This document shows, piece after piece, positions 35,640 through 45,670 of a DNA stretch of 64,000 nt. The number at the start of each line of letters is the position of its first letter. Positions within the stretch are counted from its first letter, which is position 1. The notes beneath the pieces were generated by a model, which ran no database searches, was not told the origin of the DNA, and saw nothing but the letters and a program-made list of their open reading frames with translations. Source of the stretch: Phycisphaerae bacterium RAS2 (GTDB taxonomy: Bacteria; Planctomycetota; Phycisphaerae; UBA1845; UTPLA1); contig CP036352.1 of assembly GCA_007753915.1 (NCBI GenBank), positions 2,108,001 through 2,172,000 of the forward strand, read 5' to 3'. The position numbers and the translations under genes are program-made.

Positions 35640-37196
35640 ATGAATGGTTTATCGTTTGCAAAGACCTTGATTGGAAGCATCGGCGCGTGCTCGCTCATTT
35701 GCGGCTGTGCAGCTGTTAACGCCGCACACGATTACGCGAGGGCTCGCCAGACGATCATGGACGCCACGGGGAGCAGCTCTGTCTTTGAGCCCGAGGAGGC
35801 CGGTGTGGTGACTGCGGCAGTTTCAGAGAGGATAGCCGACGGCATCACAACCGACGAAGCAGTCGAAATCTGCCTGCTTAACAATCCCTCGCTTCAAGCC
35901 GCGTTTCTAAACGTCGGCATCGCTCGTGCTGACCTTGTGCAGTCGGGCCTACTCTCTAACCCAACGCTCGCTCTTTCAATCGCGTTTCCGGAAGGCGGCG
36001 GACGAAGCAACATCCAGGCAACGCTTGCCCAGAGCATCGTCGATCTGTGGCAGATACCCGTGCGAAAGCGGCAAGCGGCCCGCTCGCTCGACGCCGCGAT
36101 TCTTGATCTGGCAAGGCAAGCAGCACAAATAGCAATTGATACGAAAGCCGGGTACTACTCTGCCGTCGCAGCGGACCAGACGCTCCTCATTGCACGAGAA
36201 AACCTCCAACTCGCCGAGCAACTTCTGGAAGCCGCCCAGGCCCGTCAGCAGGCAGGGACCGTTGGGGAACTCGATGTTAATCTTGTCCGCGGCACGCTCT
36301 ATTCCGCCGAGCTTGAAACCCAGCGCGCACGTCTCGAATCAAGCACCGCCCGCCGCCGGCTTGCGATTCTTCTCGGGCTAACCGATGTAGCACAGACCCT
36401 TGTACTGACCACGCCGATTTCGATTGAAACGCCAACTCCGCTTGATGCTGAGCGCATCACCGACTTAGCCCTGGCGAGTCGGCTGGATGTCCAGGCCAGT
36501 CGGCAAGAGATCGAAGCCAACCGAGCCCGCGTGGACCTTGAGTATCGAAAGATCTTCCCAGACATCTCCATCGGAGCGTATCTGGAGCGAAACGAACGCC
36601 GCGCGTTGCCGGGCCGAAACATTGCTGCCGATACAGCCCGCGCCAGTGTCGCGGCCGGTCAGCTTACCGCTCCCGAAATCCAGTCACGTGGCCAGAGGGA
36701 GCAAGAGCGAAGTCAAGAGATCGATTCGATTTTTGGACCTGCATTTAACCTGACACTGCCAATCTTTGATCAGAACCAAGCACAGATCGCCAAGGCGAGG
36801 TTTTCGTATGAGCAGGCCCTGAAACAACTCGAAGCGATTGAGCGTAGTGTCATCCAGCAAGTCCGCCAAGGGGTCGACCAGGCCGAGACTGCCCGAAGCG
36901 TCGCTGAGTATTTCCGAGGAAAACTCCTACCTCAAGCCCAATCGAACCTGGATCTCTCGCGAGAGTCTTACGCGGCTGGGCGAGCTTCCCTCATCGTGCT
37001 GCTTGACGCGCAGCGGGTCCTGCTCGCAACTCGTCGCGATGCCATCGCGGCCGAGAGGGACAGGGCCACTGCGCTAGCCGAACTTGAGCGGGTAGTGTCA
37101 AAGCCGATTTCGGCCATCCTGACACCGCAGACAACGTCTGCCCCTTCCGATGCGTCGCCGGCAAATCAAATGGAGGAGACAAATGTATCGCCCTAA
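35640..37196 (+). CDS. czcC: Outer-membrane efflux protein of TolC/CzcC type
   Basis: A 518-residue lipoprotein trimer component that forms the outer-membrane duct of an RND pump. A signal with lipobox LICGC ends near residue 23. Two OEP repeats are visible, each with long helices (AARSLDAAILDLARQAAQIA and QVRQGVDQAETARSVAEYF), and SYAAGRASLIVLLDAQRVLLATRRD in the second. Length is usual for CzcC. It precedes a small lipoprotein gene, the adaptor and the pump gene of the same system. Confidence 0.88.
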   Translation: MNGLSFAKTLIGSIGACSLICGCAAVNAAHDYARARQTIMDATGSSSVFEPEEAGVVTAAVSERIADGITTDEAVEICLLNNPSLQAAFLNVGIARADLVQSGLLSNPTLALSIAFPEGGGRSNIQATLAQSIVDLWQIPVRKRQAARSLDAAILDLARQAAQIAIDTKAGYYSAVAADQTLLIARENLQLAEQLLEAAQARQQAGTVGELDVNLVRGTLYSAELETQRARLESSTARRRLAILLGLTDVAQTLVLTTPISIETPTPLDAERITDLALASRLDVQASRQEIEANRARVDLEYRKIFPDISIGAYLERNERRALPGRNIAADTARASVAAGQLTAPEIQSRGQREQERSQEIDSIFGPAFNLTLPIFDQNQAQIAKARFSYEQALKQLEAIERSVIQQVRQGVDQAETARSVAEYFRGKLLPQAQSNLDLSRESYAAGRASLIVLLDAQRVLLATRRDAIAAERDRATALAELERVVSKPISAILTPQTTSAPSDASPANQMEETNVSP

Positions 37197-37398
37197 GAAA
37201 AACACGACTGGACGCTCTGGTCTTTACTGCCTGAGCATCGTCCTTCTCTTCGGAGCTGTCGGAGTGATTGCTACAGGCTGCACGCCGGACGACCAGGGAA
37301 CGGACCCTGTTATCTCACCAGCGGGCGGGGCGGTCTCTCAGATTCTGGGATTTGTCTCAGACTTTGCGAGGCAACTGCTTGCGGCTTTTTTGTTTTAG
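37183..37398 (+). CDS. Small lipoprotein with hydrophobic C-terminal tail
   Basis: A 71-residue product from ATG 37183 (GGAG 4 bases upstream), overlapping the end of czcC by 14 bases. A lipobox ends VIATGC, followed by TPDDQGTDPVIS and a tail SQILGFVSDFARQLLAAFLF. The general build matches the short lipoprotein at 10983-11162. It is placed exactly between czcC and czcB, so it may be an accessory of the pump or an unrelated planctomycete envelope peptide. Confidence 0.6.
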   Translation: MYRPKKNTTGRSGLYCLSIVLLFGAVGVIATGCTPDDQGTDPVISPAGGAVSQILGFVSDFARQLLAAFLF

Positions 37399-37411
37399 AG
37401 GAGCGAGAAAC

Positions 37412-38728
37412 GTGTCAGAAACCAAAGCTCAGTATTGGAAACGTCGAGGCATCCGGCAGGCTGCCTTGCTCATAGTGGGTCTTTTCGTCGGCGTCATCGG
37501 CACTCGCTACTGGATGAGTCGGGCCGACATAGACGGCGCTTCGACCAAGGGTGCATCAAAGGCAGCGCACTCCGCAGACCCGACTGACGAACACGGGCAT
37601 GAGGGAGAACATGAACACGGAACAGGCGATGAACACGGGCATGATTACGCAGGAGAGCACGGCGAACACGAAGAAGGAGTCGTGCGGCTGTCGCCCGAGG
37701 CGGTCAAGACTCTTGGCATTACCGTGGTAGAGGCCGCACCCGGAAAACTAGAGAAGACGGTAATTCTCCCCGGCGAGGTCGGCTTGAACTCCGACCGTGT
37801 CGCCCACATCGTTCCTCGCGTCTCGGGCATGGTCCGTGAAGTAAGAAAGAATCTTGGCGACGCTGTAAAGCCGGGCGAGGTAATCGCCGTGCTCGATAGC
37901 CGCGAGCTTGCGGATGCGAAGGCAGCAGACCTTGCCGCCTCCTCGCGACACGCGCTGGCACAGGCAAACGTGGAACGAATTGAAACGCTCTTCTCCAAGA
38001 AAATCGCACCGGAAGAAGAGCTACTCAAGGCCAAGCAAGCGCTTGCTGAAACCGACATCGAACATCGCACGGCCGAAGCGAAGCTCCATGCATTGGGTCT
38101 AACGCAGGAGCAGGTTGAGAGCCTCCACACAGAGAAGGATACTGACTACTCGCGGTACGAAATCAAGGCCCCTTTTGCCGGCACAGTGATCGAGAAGCAC
38201 ATCACCCTCGGCGAAGTCGTTAACCCTGATACGAGTTGTTTTGTCCTCGCCGACCTCTCGAATGTATGGGTGGATGTGACCGTCTATCCCCAAGACATTC
38301 CACAGATCACGGTGGGCCGGCCCGTAAACGTTCTCGCAACCGGGATCTCCGACCCACACCGCGGAGAGGTCGCGTACGTCAGCCCCAAGATTGACGAGAG
38401 CACAAGGACTGGCATGGCTCGCGTCGTCCTAGCCAATCCCGACGGTCACTTGCGGCCGGGAATGTTCGTGCGAGCGGATCTGGTTCTCTCGGAGGAAGAC
38501 GTAGGCATCCTTGTGCCAGACTCCGCAGTACAGACTATCGACAATCAGACGGTTGTATTCGTCGAAGAGCATGGCGGCTTCGAGAAGCGGCCCGTCATTC
38601 TGGGTAAGAAAAGTGGAAAGGACTGCGAAGTGCTGTCGGGGTTGAGTCCAGGTGAGCGATACGCAGCGACTAGCACGTTCATCCTAAAGGCTGAACTTGG
38701 GAAAGGGGAGGCGGAACACGAGCACTAG
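37412..38728 (+). CDS. czcB: Membrane-fusion protein of HME-RND efflux (CzcB-like)
   Basis: Periplasmic adaptor of 438 residues with a GTG start (GAGGAG 8 bases upstream). One N-terminal membrane anchor (LLIVGLFVGVIGTRYW) is followed by a His-rich metal-binding stretch (about 50-90, with DEHGHEGEHEH), a lipoyl/barrel-sandwich part (VSGMVREVRKNLGDAVKPGEVIAVLD), a helical hairpin and beta-barrel (IKAPFAGTVIEKHITLGEVV). The tail is also His-rich (GEAEHEH). The His segment suggests divalent metals such as Zn, Co, Cd or Ni. Confidence 0.9.
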   Translation: MSETKAQYWKRRGIRQAALLIVGLFVGVIGTRYWMSRADIDGASTKGASKAAHSADPTDEHGHEGEHEHGTGDEHGHDYAGEHGEHEEGVVRLSPEAVKTLGITVVEAAPGKLEKTVILPGEVGLNSDRVAHIVPRVSGMVREVRKNLGDAVKPGEVIAVLDSRELADAKAADLAASSRHALAQANVERIETLFSKKIAPEEELLKAKQALAETDIEHRTAEAKLHALGLTQEQVESLHTEKDTDYSRYEIKAPFAGTVIEKHITLGEVVNPDTSCFVLADLSNVWVDVTVYPQDIPQITVGRPVNVLATGISDPHRGEVAYVSPKIDESTRTGMARVVLANPDGHLRPGMFVRADLVLSEEDVGILVPDSAVQTIDNQTVVFVEEHGGFEKRPVILGKKSGKDCEVLSGLSPGERYAATSTFILKAELGKGEAEHEH

Positions 38729-38737
38729 GCTGATCAG

Positions 38738-39241
38738 ATGCGAAAGATACCCAATAGATGCTTTCAAGACTCCAGGAGAACATCGCGTGCGCGCTATAGG
38801 ACGCCCCTTGTCTTCGCGATCGTCTTTCTCTCAGATTCAGGATGCGCCCTGATGCAGAGAGACTTGCTCGCCGAGGGCAGAGTGCATCTCGAAGAGGTCG
38901 CCTCCGACACAGCTCAGCTTTCGCGCGTTCGAGTGTATGAAGACCGTGGAGACATGGTCGTGTACGGAAAAATCGGACGGCGCGTCGGCGTGAAGGGACG
39001 TGTGGAGGCAATGGCTCGTGTGATTCTCCATCTTCCAAACGGCGAAAGTCTGGAAGAGACCGCGCGCGCCTTTCCTCCACGCCTTCCGATTAGGCGGAGC
39101 CGAAAGTCCAACTTTTCGGTTCGTTTTCACGGCCTGCCGCCAGAAGGATCGGTCGTGCGGATTGAATGTATGCCTAGACCATCGGACACCGCCACGCAGA
39201 CTTCGGCACCTCTTGTTTTATCAGCAAGTTTGGAGAAATAG
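38738..39241 (+). CDS. Hypothetical lipoprotein in the efflux operon
   Basis: A 167-residue product. A basic start is followed by a hydrophobic stretch and a possible lipobox (FLSDSGC, Cys about residue 36). The mature part has strand-rich segments (VRVYEDRGDMVVYGKIG, VKGRVEAMARVILHLPNG) that may form a small beta-sandwich. No family recognised. It lies 9 bases behind czcB and 2 bases before the PII-like gene. Confidence 0.6.
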   Translation: MRKIPNRCFQDSRRTSRARYRTPLVFAIVFLSDSGCALMQRDLLAEGRVHLEEVASDTAQLSRVRVYEDRGDMVVYGKIGRRVGVKGRVEAMARVILHLPNGESLEETARAFPPRLPIRRSRKSNFSVRFHGLPPEGSVVRIECMPRPSDTATQTSAPLVLSASLEK

Positions 39242-39243
39242 TC

Positions 39244-39585
39244 ATGAAAGAAATCAAAGCGATCATCCGTCCTCACATGCTGTCCAAGATCATGGAGGCT
39301 TTGCACGCCCTTCCGTACTTTCCCGGCGTCACCGTCAGCGACTGCCAAGGGCAGGGGCGCGGTCGAGGCAGCGGCGGGCGGTTCGAAGCAACCGAAGAAA
39401 CGATCTATTTTGCGAAGATGACGAAGCTGGAACTTTTCTGCGCGGACGACATCTGTGACGGGATTGTGGACACGATTTGCAAGGCGGCGCACACGGGTTC
39501 TCCTGACGATGGCTTGATCGCCGTCATCGACCTCTCACGTCTCGTCAGCATCCGTACGGGCAAGGAGCAGGAGAAGGCGGTCTAG
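39244..39585 (+). CDS. PII-like signalling protein of metal-efflux operons
   Basis: A 113-residue ferredoxin-like protein of the GlnB superfamily: MKEIKAIIRPHMLSKIMEAL is the PII first strand and helix. The T-loop region (GQGRGRGSGGRFEATEETIYF) lacks the GlnB uridylylation tyrosine context, so it is not a nitrogen regulator. PII-like proteins with Cys or His recur beside czcA-type genes and may sense metal or nucleotide state. It overlaps the start of the P-type ATPase by one base. Confidence 0.7.
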   Translation: MKEIKAIIRPHMLSKIMEALHALPYFPGVTVSDCQGQGRGRGSGGRFEATEETIYFAKMTKLELFCADDICDGIVDTICKAAHTGSPDDGLIAVIDLSRLVSIRTGKEQEKAV

Positions 39586-41765
39586 TGGCGAGCGTTTCGT
39601 TCCAAATCCGCGGGATGGACTGTGCCGAGGAGACGGCCGCGCTGCGGAGCGCGCTGTCATCGGTGACGGGCATTCAAGAGGTAACGTTCGACCTTTTAAG
39701 CGCGAGGATGACCGTCCGATCCACGAACGACCGCTTTCCCACCGAAGAAGTCCTCCGCGCCGTTAAGCAGACCGGTATGTCCGCAGAGTTTGTGACGGAC
39801 GCCAAGTCGAGTCCGGTCCGCGAGCACAGGGAAGGCCGCAGTCTCCGCGCAGTCCTGACCATCATTAGCGCCGTCCTCGCGGCATTCGCTTTCCTTGTCC
39901 ACGGGATGCAGGCGGCATGGCAGGCCGCGCTCACCGGACAAGAGGCAGGAGCGCTTCCGACCGCCAGCCGACTGCTCTACCTCGCCGCGATAGCCGCCGG
40001 GGGATGGTTCGTCGCGCCAAAAGCGTGGCTTGCCGCGAGACGACTCCGTCCGGATATGCATCTTCTCATGACCGTGGCCGTATTCGGGGCGGTGATTCTC
40101 GGCGAATATCTTGAAGCCGCCACAGTCACCGTTCTGTTTTCACTTTCACTGACGTTGGAGCATTGGAGCGTCGCTCGCGCCCGCCGGGCCGTGGCTGAAC
40201 TTCTTGCCCTTGCGCCCCCGAAGGCCCGCGTACTCCAAAATGACGGCTCCGAGCAAATGTTAGATGCGGAGGCCGTGCCGGTCGGCTCGCGCATCGTGAT
40301 AAAGCCCGGAGAGAAGTACCCGCTCGACGGCCGTGTTCTGGAAGGCCAAACGACCGTCAATCAAGCGCCGATCACGGGGGAATCCATGCCGGTCACCAAA
40401 ACCGTGGGAAGCGAGGTGTTTGCAGGCACCATCAATGTGGACGGCGCAGTCCTCGTCGCTACGACCAAGCCCGTTTCAGACACGACGCTCGCACGAATCA
40501 TTCGCATGGTGAGCGAGGCGCAGAGCCGAAGAGCGCCGAGCGAACAGTGGGTCGAGCAGTTCGCCCGTATCTACACACCCGTTGTCCTGTGTCTAGCACT
40601 GCTCGTTGCCATCATCCCGCCACTTCTGCTCAGCCAGCCGTGGGCGACATGGTTCTACCAAGCGCTTGTGCTTCTCGTTATTGCCTGTCCCTGCGCACTC
40701 GTGATCTCAACACCGGTCACCATCGTCGCGGCGCTCGTCGCCGCCGCCCGTCACGGCATCCTAATCAAAGGCGGGCTCTACATGGAGGTACCGGCCAGGT
40801 TGCGGGCCGTTGCCCTGGACAAAACCGGGACGCTTACGATGGGGCGACCACGCGTTCAAAAAGTCGTTCCTCTGTCCGGTCATTCGGAGAGGGAACTGCT
40901 TGAGATCGCCGCTTCCGTGGAGATGCGATCTCAGCATCCGCTCGCTCAGGCCGTTGTGCAGCACGCCACAGCCGCTGGCATCGCAGCGCGGGCATCCGCT
41001 GACTTTCAGGCCATCGCCGGTAAGGGGGCAACGGCCATCGTAAACGGCAACCAAATCTGGATCGGCTCGCACCGGCTTCTCGAAGAACGAAGCCAGGAAA
41101 CGCCCGAACTCCACGAACAACTGACTCAACTGTCCGCTTCAGGGGCCAGCGTGGTCGTCATTGGTGAAGAGCATCACGTCTGCGGCTTCATCGCCGTTTC
41201 GGATACCGTGCGTCCAGAGGCAAGGAACGCTGTCGCTGAACTGAAATCCCTTGGCATCAATCCCGTCGTCATGCTGACCGGAGACAATCGCGGAACGGCC
41301 GAGACCATCGCGCGTGAGACAGGCGTAGATGAAATAAACGCAGAACTCCTTCCAGAGGCCAAAGTCAAAGTTGTTGAAGACCTTGTGCGGCGGTTTGGTG
41401 TCGTCGCAATGGTTGGCGACGGCGTGAACGATGCACCGGCAATGGCACAGTCCAGCCTCGGGATCGCAATGGGCGCCATCGGCACGGATGCGGCCATCGA
41501 GACGGCGGACATCGCCCTAATGACCGATGATCTATCGCGCCTCCCGTGGCTGATCCGCCACTCCCGACGCGCTCTTAGGACGATTCGTGCCAACATCGCC
41601 GCGTCACTTGTCGTCAAAGCGGCATTCGTTTGCCTCACCGTGCTTGGAAAAGCCTCGCTCTGGGCTGCGATTGCGGCGGACACCGGTGTTTCATTGCTCG
41701 TCGTCTTGAATGCCCTCCGTCTCCTTCGGACGACGGAGATACCAAGGATACCTGACCATGCTTGA
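39585..41765 (+). CDS. Heavy-metal P1B-type ATPase (CadA/ZntA-like)
   Basis: A 726-residue inner-membrane pump with a GTG start overlapping the PII-like stop. An N-terminal HMA domain has GMDCAEE in place of GMDCxxC, so one Cys is lost. Transmembrane motif CPCAL (VIACPCALVIS) marks a P1B type; DKTGTLTMG has the phosphorylated Asp; TGES, GDGVNDAP and HPLAQ complete the set. CPCAL, with no CPC/HPD specific to copper context, favours Zn, Cd or Pb. It exports metal from cytoplasm to periplasm, where the Czc pump can take it out. Confidence 0.92.
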   Translation: MASVSFQIRGMDCAEETAALRSALSSVTGIQEVTFDLLSARMTVRSTNDRFPTEEVLRAVKQTGMSAEFVTDAKSSPVREHREGRSLRAVLTIISAVLAAFAFLVHGMQAAWQAALTGQEAGALPTASRLLYLAAIAAGGWFVAPKAWLAARRLRPDMHLLMTVAVFGAVILGEYLEAATVTVLFSLSLTLEHWSVARARRAVAELLALAPPKARVLQNDGSEQMLDAEAVPVGSRIVIKPGEKYPLDGRVLEGQTTVNQAPITGESMPVTKTVGSEVFAGTINVDGAVLVATTKPVSDTTLARIIRMVSEAQSRRAPSEQWVEQFARIYTPVVLCLALLVAIIPPLLLSQPWATWFYQALVLLVIACPCALVISTPVTIVAALVAAARHGILIKGGLYMEVPARLRAVALDKTGTLTMGRPRVQKVVPLSGHSERELLEIAASVEMRSQHPLAQAVVQHATAAGIAARASADFQAIAGKGATAIVNGNQIWIGSHRLLEERSQETPELHEQLTQLSASGASVVVIGEEHHVCGFIAVSDTVRPEARNAVAELKSLGINPVVMLTGDNRGTAETIARETGVDEINAELLPEAKVKVVEDLVRRFGVVAMVGDGVNDAPAMAQSSLGIAMGAIGTDAAIETADIALMTDDLSRLPWLIRHSRRALRTIRANIAASLVVKAAFVCLTVLGKASLWAAIAADTGVSLLVVLNALRLLRTTEIPRIPDHA

Positions 41766-44700
41766 AAAAGTCCTACAGTTTTCCATCCGACACCGCTTTC
41801 TCATCGTCTTGCTGACGTTGGCTGCGGCAGCGGGCGGCGTCTATTCGCTGATACATCTGCCCATCGACGCCGTGCCGGACATCACCAACAACCAGGTGCA
41901 GATCAACATCGTTTTTCCGGCCCTGTCGCCCGTGGAGATTGAGAAGCAGGTGACGTTTCCCATCGAGACGGCGCTCGCCGGCATTCCGGGACTTCAGTCC
42001 ACACGATCACTTTCACGCAATGGCTTTTCGCAGGTGACCGCGATCTTCGAGGACGACGTGAATATCTATTTCGCCCGCCAACAGGTGAATGAGCGACTCT
42101 TGGAGGCGAGAGAGAACATACCGCCGGGGGCCGAACCCAAGATGGGTGCTATATCCACGGGGCTTGGCGAGGTTTACATGTGGACCGTGGAGTACGAGCA
42201 CCCCGATGGGAAGGGGGTAAAGGTGGTTGACGGTGAACAGGGTTGGCAGAATGACGGCTCCTATTTAACACCGGAAGGCGAAAGGCTCGCGACACCGCTT
42301 GAGAAGGCTGCCTACCTCCGAACCGTGCAGGACTGGATCATCCGCCCGCAGCTAAAAGGTGTGAAAGACGTGGCAGGGGTCGATGCCATCGGCGGCTACG
42401 TCAAGCAGTACCACGTCCAGCCCGACCCTATGAAACTCGTCGCTTACGGACTCACCTTTGCTGACGTGATTGAGGCGCTCGAAAGGAACAACGTCAGCGT
42501 CGGCGCCGGTTACATCGAGCACAAAGGCGAGGCATATCTGGTGAGAGCCGCCGGCAGGATTCGAAACGAGGACGAGATCGGCAACATCGTCCTCGGCGTG
42601 AAGGATGGCACGCCCATTTATGTCCGCCATGTTGCCGTCGTACGAGTCGGAAAGGAACTTCGAAGCGGGAGCGCCAGTGAAAACGGACATGAAGTCGTCG
42701 TCGGAACGGCGCTCATGCTAATCGGCGCGAACAGCCGAACCGTCTCGGTCGGCGTCGATGAAAAGCTCCAGGAAATAAACAAGGCTTTGCCGCCTGACAT
42801 TCGCGCAAAGACCGTTCTCAACCGAACGAAACTCGTAGATGCAACGATTCATACCGTCGCCAAAAACCTGACCGAAGGGGCGATCCTCGTTATTGTGATT
42901 CTGTTCTTGATGCTCGGAAACATCCGTGCGGCTTTCATTACAGCGTTAGCCATTCCGCTCTCGATGCTGCTGACCGCCATCGGCATGGTTCAAACCCGTG
43001 TCAGCGGCAATCTAATGAGTCTCGGCGCTATTGATTTTGGCCTCATCGTCGATGGGGCCGTCATCATCGTTGAAAACTGTCTGAGAATGCTGGCTGAGAA
43101 GCAACACGAACTTGGCCGAAAGCTCACGCTCGCGGAGCGGCTTGAAGTTGTTTTTGTCGCCAGTAAGCAGGTCCGAAGCGCCACCGCATTCGGTGAAGCG
43201 ATCATCATCACGGTCTATATTCCAATCCTCGCTCTTACGGGGATCGAAGGCAAGATGTTTCATCCAATGGCTCTGACGGTCATCTTTGCTCTGGCTGCGG
43301 CATTCGTCCTCTCGCTCACGTTTGTTCCCGCGATGGTGGCGCTGGGAATCACCGGCAAGGTTAGTGAGAAAGAGAATGTTCTCATCCGCGCCTCCAAGTG
43401 GCTGTATGAGCCGACCGTTCGGCTAGCTATTCATCACCGTAAGGCGGTGGTCTTCGCCGCCGTGGCAGCGTTCGCGGCCTCTTTGCTCTTGTTCATGACT
43501 CTTGGACAAGAATTTGTTCCCACGCTCGACGAAAAGGACATCGCGATGCACGCGATGCGCATTCCAAGCACCTCGCTCACTCAATCATCCGACATGCAGT
43601 TTGAAGTCGAAAAAATAGTCAGTCAGATTCCCGAAGTCGCTTTTGCATTCTCTAAGACGGGCACGGCCGAGATGGCATCGGACCCCATGCCCCCAAACGT
43701 CTCCGACACTTTCATCATTCTAAAGCCAGAGGCAGAGTGGCGCACTGAGGCCGAGCTTGAAAAGCTCATTTCCGAAAAAACTGAGGAAAAGGAGAAGGCG
43801 GGCGGGCACGAGAACGAGAGTAAAGGTCATGAGGAGGGAGCGCACGAGCACGAGGAAATTAAGATCGAAGGTCACAAGGGCAAGCTCCTAAAGCTAATCG
43901 AGCTGACCGTCAAGACTCTGCCGGGCAACAATTACGAGTTTACGCAGCCGATACAGATGCGCTTCAATGAACTGATCGCGGGTGTTCGCGGCGACGTGGC
44001 CGTGAAAGTCTTTGGAGATGAGTTTGAGCTGATGGAGCCGTCCGCGCAGAAGATTGCCAATGTTCTCCGAAGCGTGAAGGGCTCCGCTGACGTAAAAGTT
44101 GAACAGACCAAGGGCCTTCCGGTCATGAACATTGAGATCGACCGGGCCGCCCTTGCTCGGTACGGATTGAATGTCGCCGACGTGCAGGACGTAGTCGCCA
44201 TCGCTGTTGGCGGGCGCGATTCCGGGTTGGTATTCCAGGGCGACCGTCGATTCGACCTTGTGGTGCGCCTCCCGGAGCATCTGCGGCGCGACATCGAAGC
44301 CATCCAGAGCCTCCCCATTCCATTGCCGCAGCACGAATCCGCGCGCTCGACTGTGCGCGTCGCTGCAATCTCCGATCCCAATCCTCGCGTCATGCCAGGC
44401 GGGTTTGTTCCGCTCGGGGCCGTCGCCAATATTGACATCGCCGAAGGCCCGAATCAGATCAGTCGCGAAAACGGGAAACGCCGCGTTGTCGTGCAGTGCA
44501 ATGTCAGAGGCCGCGACATCGGCTCCTTCGTCGTCGAAGCGCAAAGTAAGATTAACGAGCAGATTAAACTCGCCGCTGGGACGTGGCTCTCTTGGGGTGG
44601 TCAATTCGAGAACCTGATCGCTGCCCGCCAGCGGCTCATGATCGTCGTGCCGATCTGTTTCTTTCTGATCTTCATTTTGCTATTTAGCACATTCAACTCG

Positions 44701-45174
44701 GTTAAGTACGCCGCACTCGTCTTTAGTGGCGTCCCGCTTGCCCTAACGGGCGGAATCGTCTCTCTCTGGCTGCGGGACATGCCTTTTTCCATTTCGGCTG
44801 CGGTCGGCTTCATAGCACTTTCGGGCGTTGCCGTGCTTAACGGTCTTGTCATGATCACATTCATCAACCAACTTCGTGCCGAGGGTCAGGATCTCGAACA
44901 GGCGGTGATCCACGGCTCAATGACCAGGTTGCGGCCGGTCTTAATGACGGCGCTTGTCGCAGCACTCGGTTTCGTCCCGATGGCGCTCGCTACGGGGACC
45001 GGCGCGGAAGTGCAGCGTCCGCTCGCAACCGTTGTTGTCGGCGGCATTGTTTCATCGACGTTGCTAACTCTCGTCGTGCTCCCCGCGCTCTACCGCATGT
45101 GGCATCGCCCTGTCCCGGAAATGACGCAGACAAGCGAAGGGAATCGGTTTGACCAGGAGAAGGCAAAGTCGTAA
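41758..45174 (+). CDS. czcA: HME-RND heavy-metal efflux pump (CzcA-like)
   Basis: A 1138-residue inner-membrane RND pump, with ATG 41758 overlapping the ATPase stop by 8 bases. It starts with RHRFLIVLLTLAAAAGGV, has the HME signature AIDFGLIVDGAVIIVEN in transmembrane helix 4, and two large periplasmic loops. A charged His-rich insert around residues 675-720 (GGHENESKGHEEGAHEHEE) echoes that of the adaptor. Together with CzcB and CzcC it would span both membranes and expel divalent metals. Confidence 0.93.
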   Translation: MLEKVLQFSIRHRFLIVLLTLAAAAGGVYSLIHLPIDAVPDITNNQVQINIVFPALSPVEIEKQVTFPIETALAGIPGLQSTRSLSRNGFSQVTAIFEDDVNIYFARQQVNERLLEARENIPPGAEPKMGAISTGLGEVYMWTVEYEHPDGKGVKVVDGEQGWQNDGSYLTPEGERLATPLEKAAYLRTVQDWIIRPQLKGVKDVAGVDAIGGYVKQYHVQPDPMKLVAYGLTFADVIEALERNNVSVGAGYIEHKGEAYLVRAAGRIRNEDEIGNIVLGVKDGTPIYVRHVAVVRVGKELRSGSASENGHEVVVGTALMLIGANSRTVSVGVDEKLQEINKALPPDIRAKTVLNRTKLVDATIHTVAKNLTEGAILVIVILFLMLGNIRAAFITALAIPLSMLLTAIGMVQTRVSGNLMSLGAIDFGLIVDGAVIIVENCLRMLAEKQHELGRKLTLAERLEVVFVASKQVRSATAFGEAIIITVYIPILALTGIEGKMFHPMALTVIFALAAAFVLSLTFVPAMVALGITGKVSEKENVLIRASKWLYEPTVRLAIHHRKAVVFAAVAAFAASLLLFMTLGQEFVPTLDEKDIAMHAMRIPSTSLTQSSDMQFEVEKIVSQIPEVAFAFSKTGTAEMASDPMPPNVSDTFIILKPEAEWRTEAELEKLISEKTEEKEKAGGHENESKGHEEGAHEHEEIKIEGHKGKLLKLIELTVKTLPGNNYEFTQPIQMRFNELIAGVRGDVAVKVFGDEFELMEPSAQKIANVLRSVKGSADVKVEQTKGLPVMNIEIDRAALARYGLNVADVQDVVAIAVGGRDSGLVFQGDRRFDLVVRLPEHLRRDIEAIQSLPIPLPQHESARSTVRVAAISDPNPRVMPGGFVPLGAVANIDIAEGPNQISRENGKRRVVVQCNVRGRDIGSFVVEAQSKINEQIKLAAGTWLSWGGQFENLIAARQRLMIVVPICFFLIFILLFSTFNSVKYAALVFSGVPLALTGGIVSLWLRDMPFSISAAVGFIALSGVAVLNGLVMITFINQLRAEGQDLEQAVIHGSMTRLRPVLMTALVAALGFVPMALATGTGAEVQRPLATVVVGGIVSSTLLTLVVLPALYRMWHRPVPEMTQTSEGNRFDQEKAKS

Positions 45175-45430
45175 TCGGCGCCAAGGACGATTCTGCCGCA
45201 GGCGTGAGAAGCCACTAAGCCTGCGACGGCTCATCATAGCTTGGGCTCCAATCGCCGCACTGGCGGTGCTAGTCGACTGGATGCTGTACCGCTCGGCGAT
45301 AGCGCATCGCGAGCGGTACGGTCACCTACACCTACCCCAAAACCAGTTGGTGTTTGCAATTCTCCTTTCAGGAGTGTCGCTCTGTGTCCCCATCGTTTGG
45401 TTTGTGCTTCGACGAACGGGCAAGCCCTAA
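45149..45430 (+). CDS. Possible small membrane protein
   Basis: A 93-residue frame overlapping the czcA end by 26 bases, with a TTG start and no strong ribosome site. It has a very basic N-terminus and two hydrophobic segments (LIIAWAPIAALAVLVDWMLY and FAILLSGVSLCVPIVWFVL). No family recognised. The helices are convincing as membrane segments, the start is not. Confidence 0.4.
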   Translation: MTRRRQSRNRRQGRFCRRREKPLSLRRLIIAWAPIAALAVLVDWMLYRSAIAHRERYGHLHLPQNQLVFAILLSGVSLCVPIVWFVLRRTGKP

Positions 45431-45670
45431 CACGTGCCGGCCAACCCCAGAAAAACGCCGGTAATCTTCGTCTGGGGCAGGGGCTACTCACGTGGACCGA
45501 AGAGGAAGAAAATGATCTGCTACACGTTCCTCGAAACAGCCCCATGCCGGAACTAGAGAAACGGCGGTTGATCGCCGATATTCAGAGTTTGGTTCGATCC
45601 GGAGCCTGACATTGGGCTCATCGTCCGCTTGATCTAGACCTTTCAATCTTCATCGCGATGGGTCCCATAG
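45431..45670. other. Gene remnant before the right repeat
   Basis: A frame ending at 45609 reads TWTEEEENDLLHVPRNSP and LEKRRLIADIQSLVRSGA, protein-like but without a sensible start, so it may be the 3' end of a broken gene. The rest up to 45670 shows nothing else. Confidence 0.3.
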
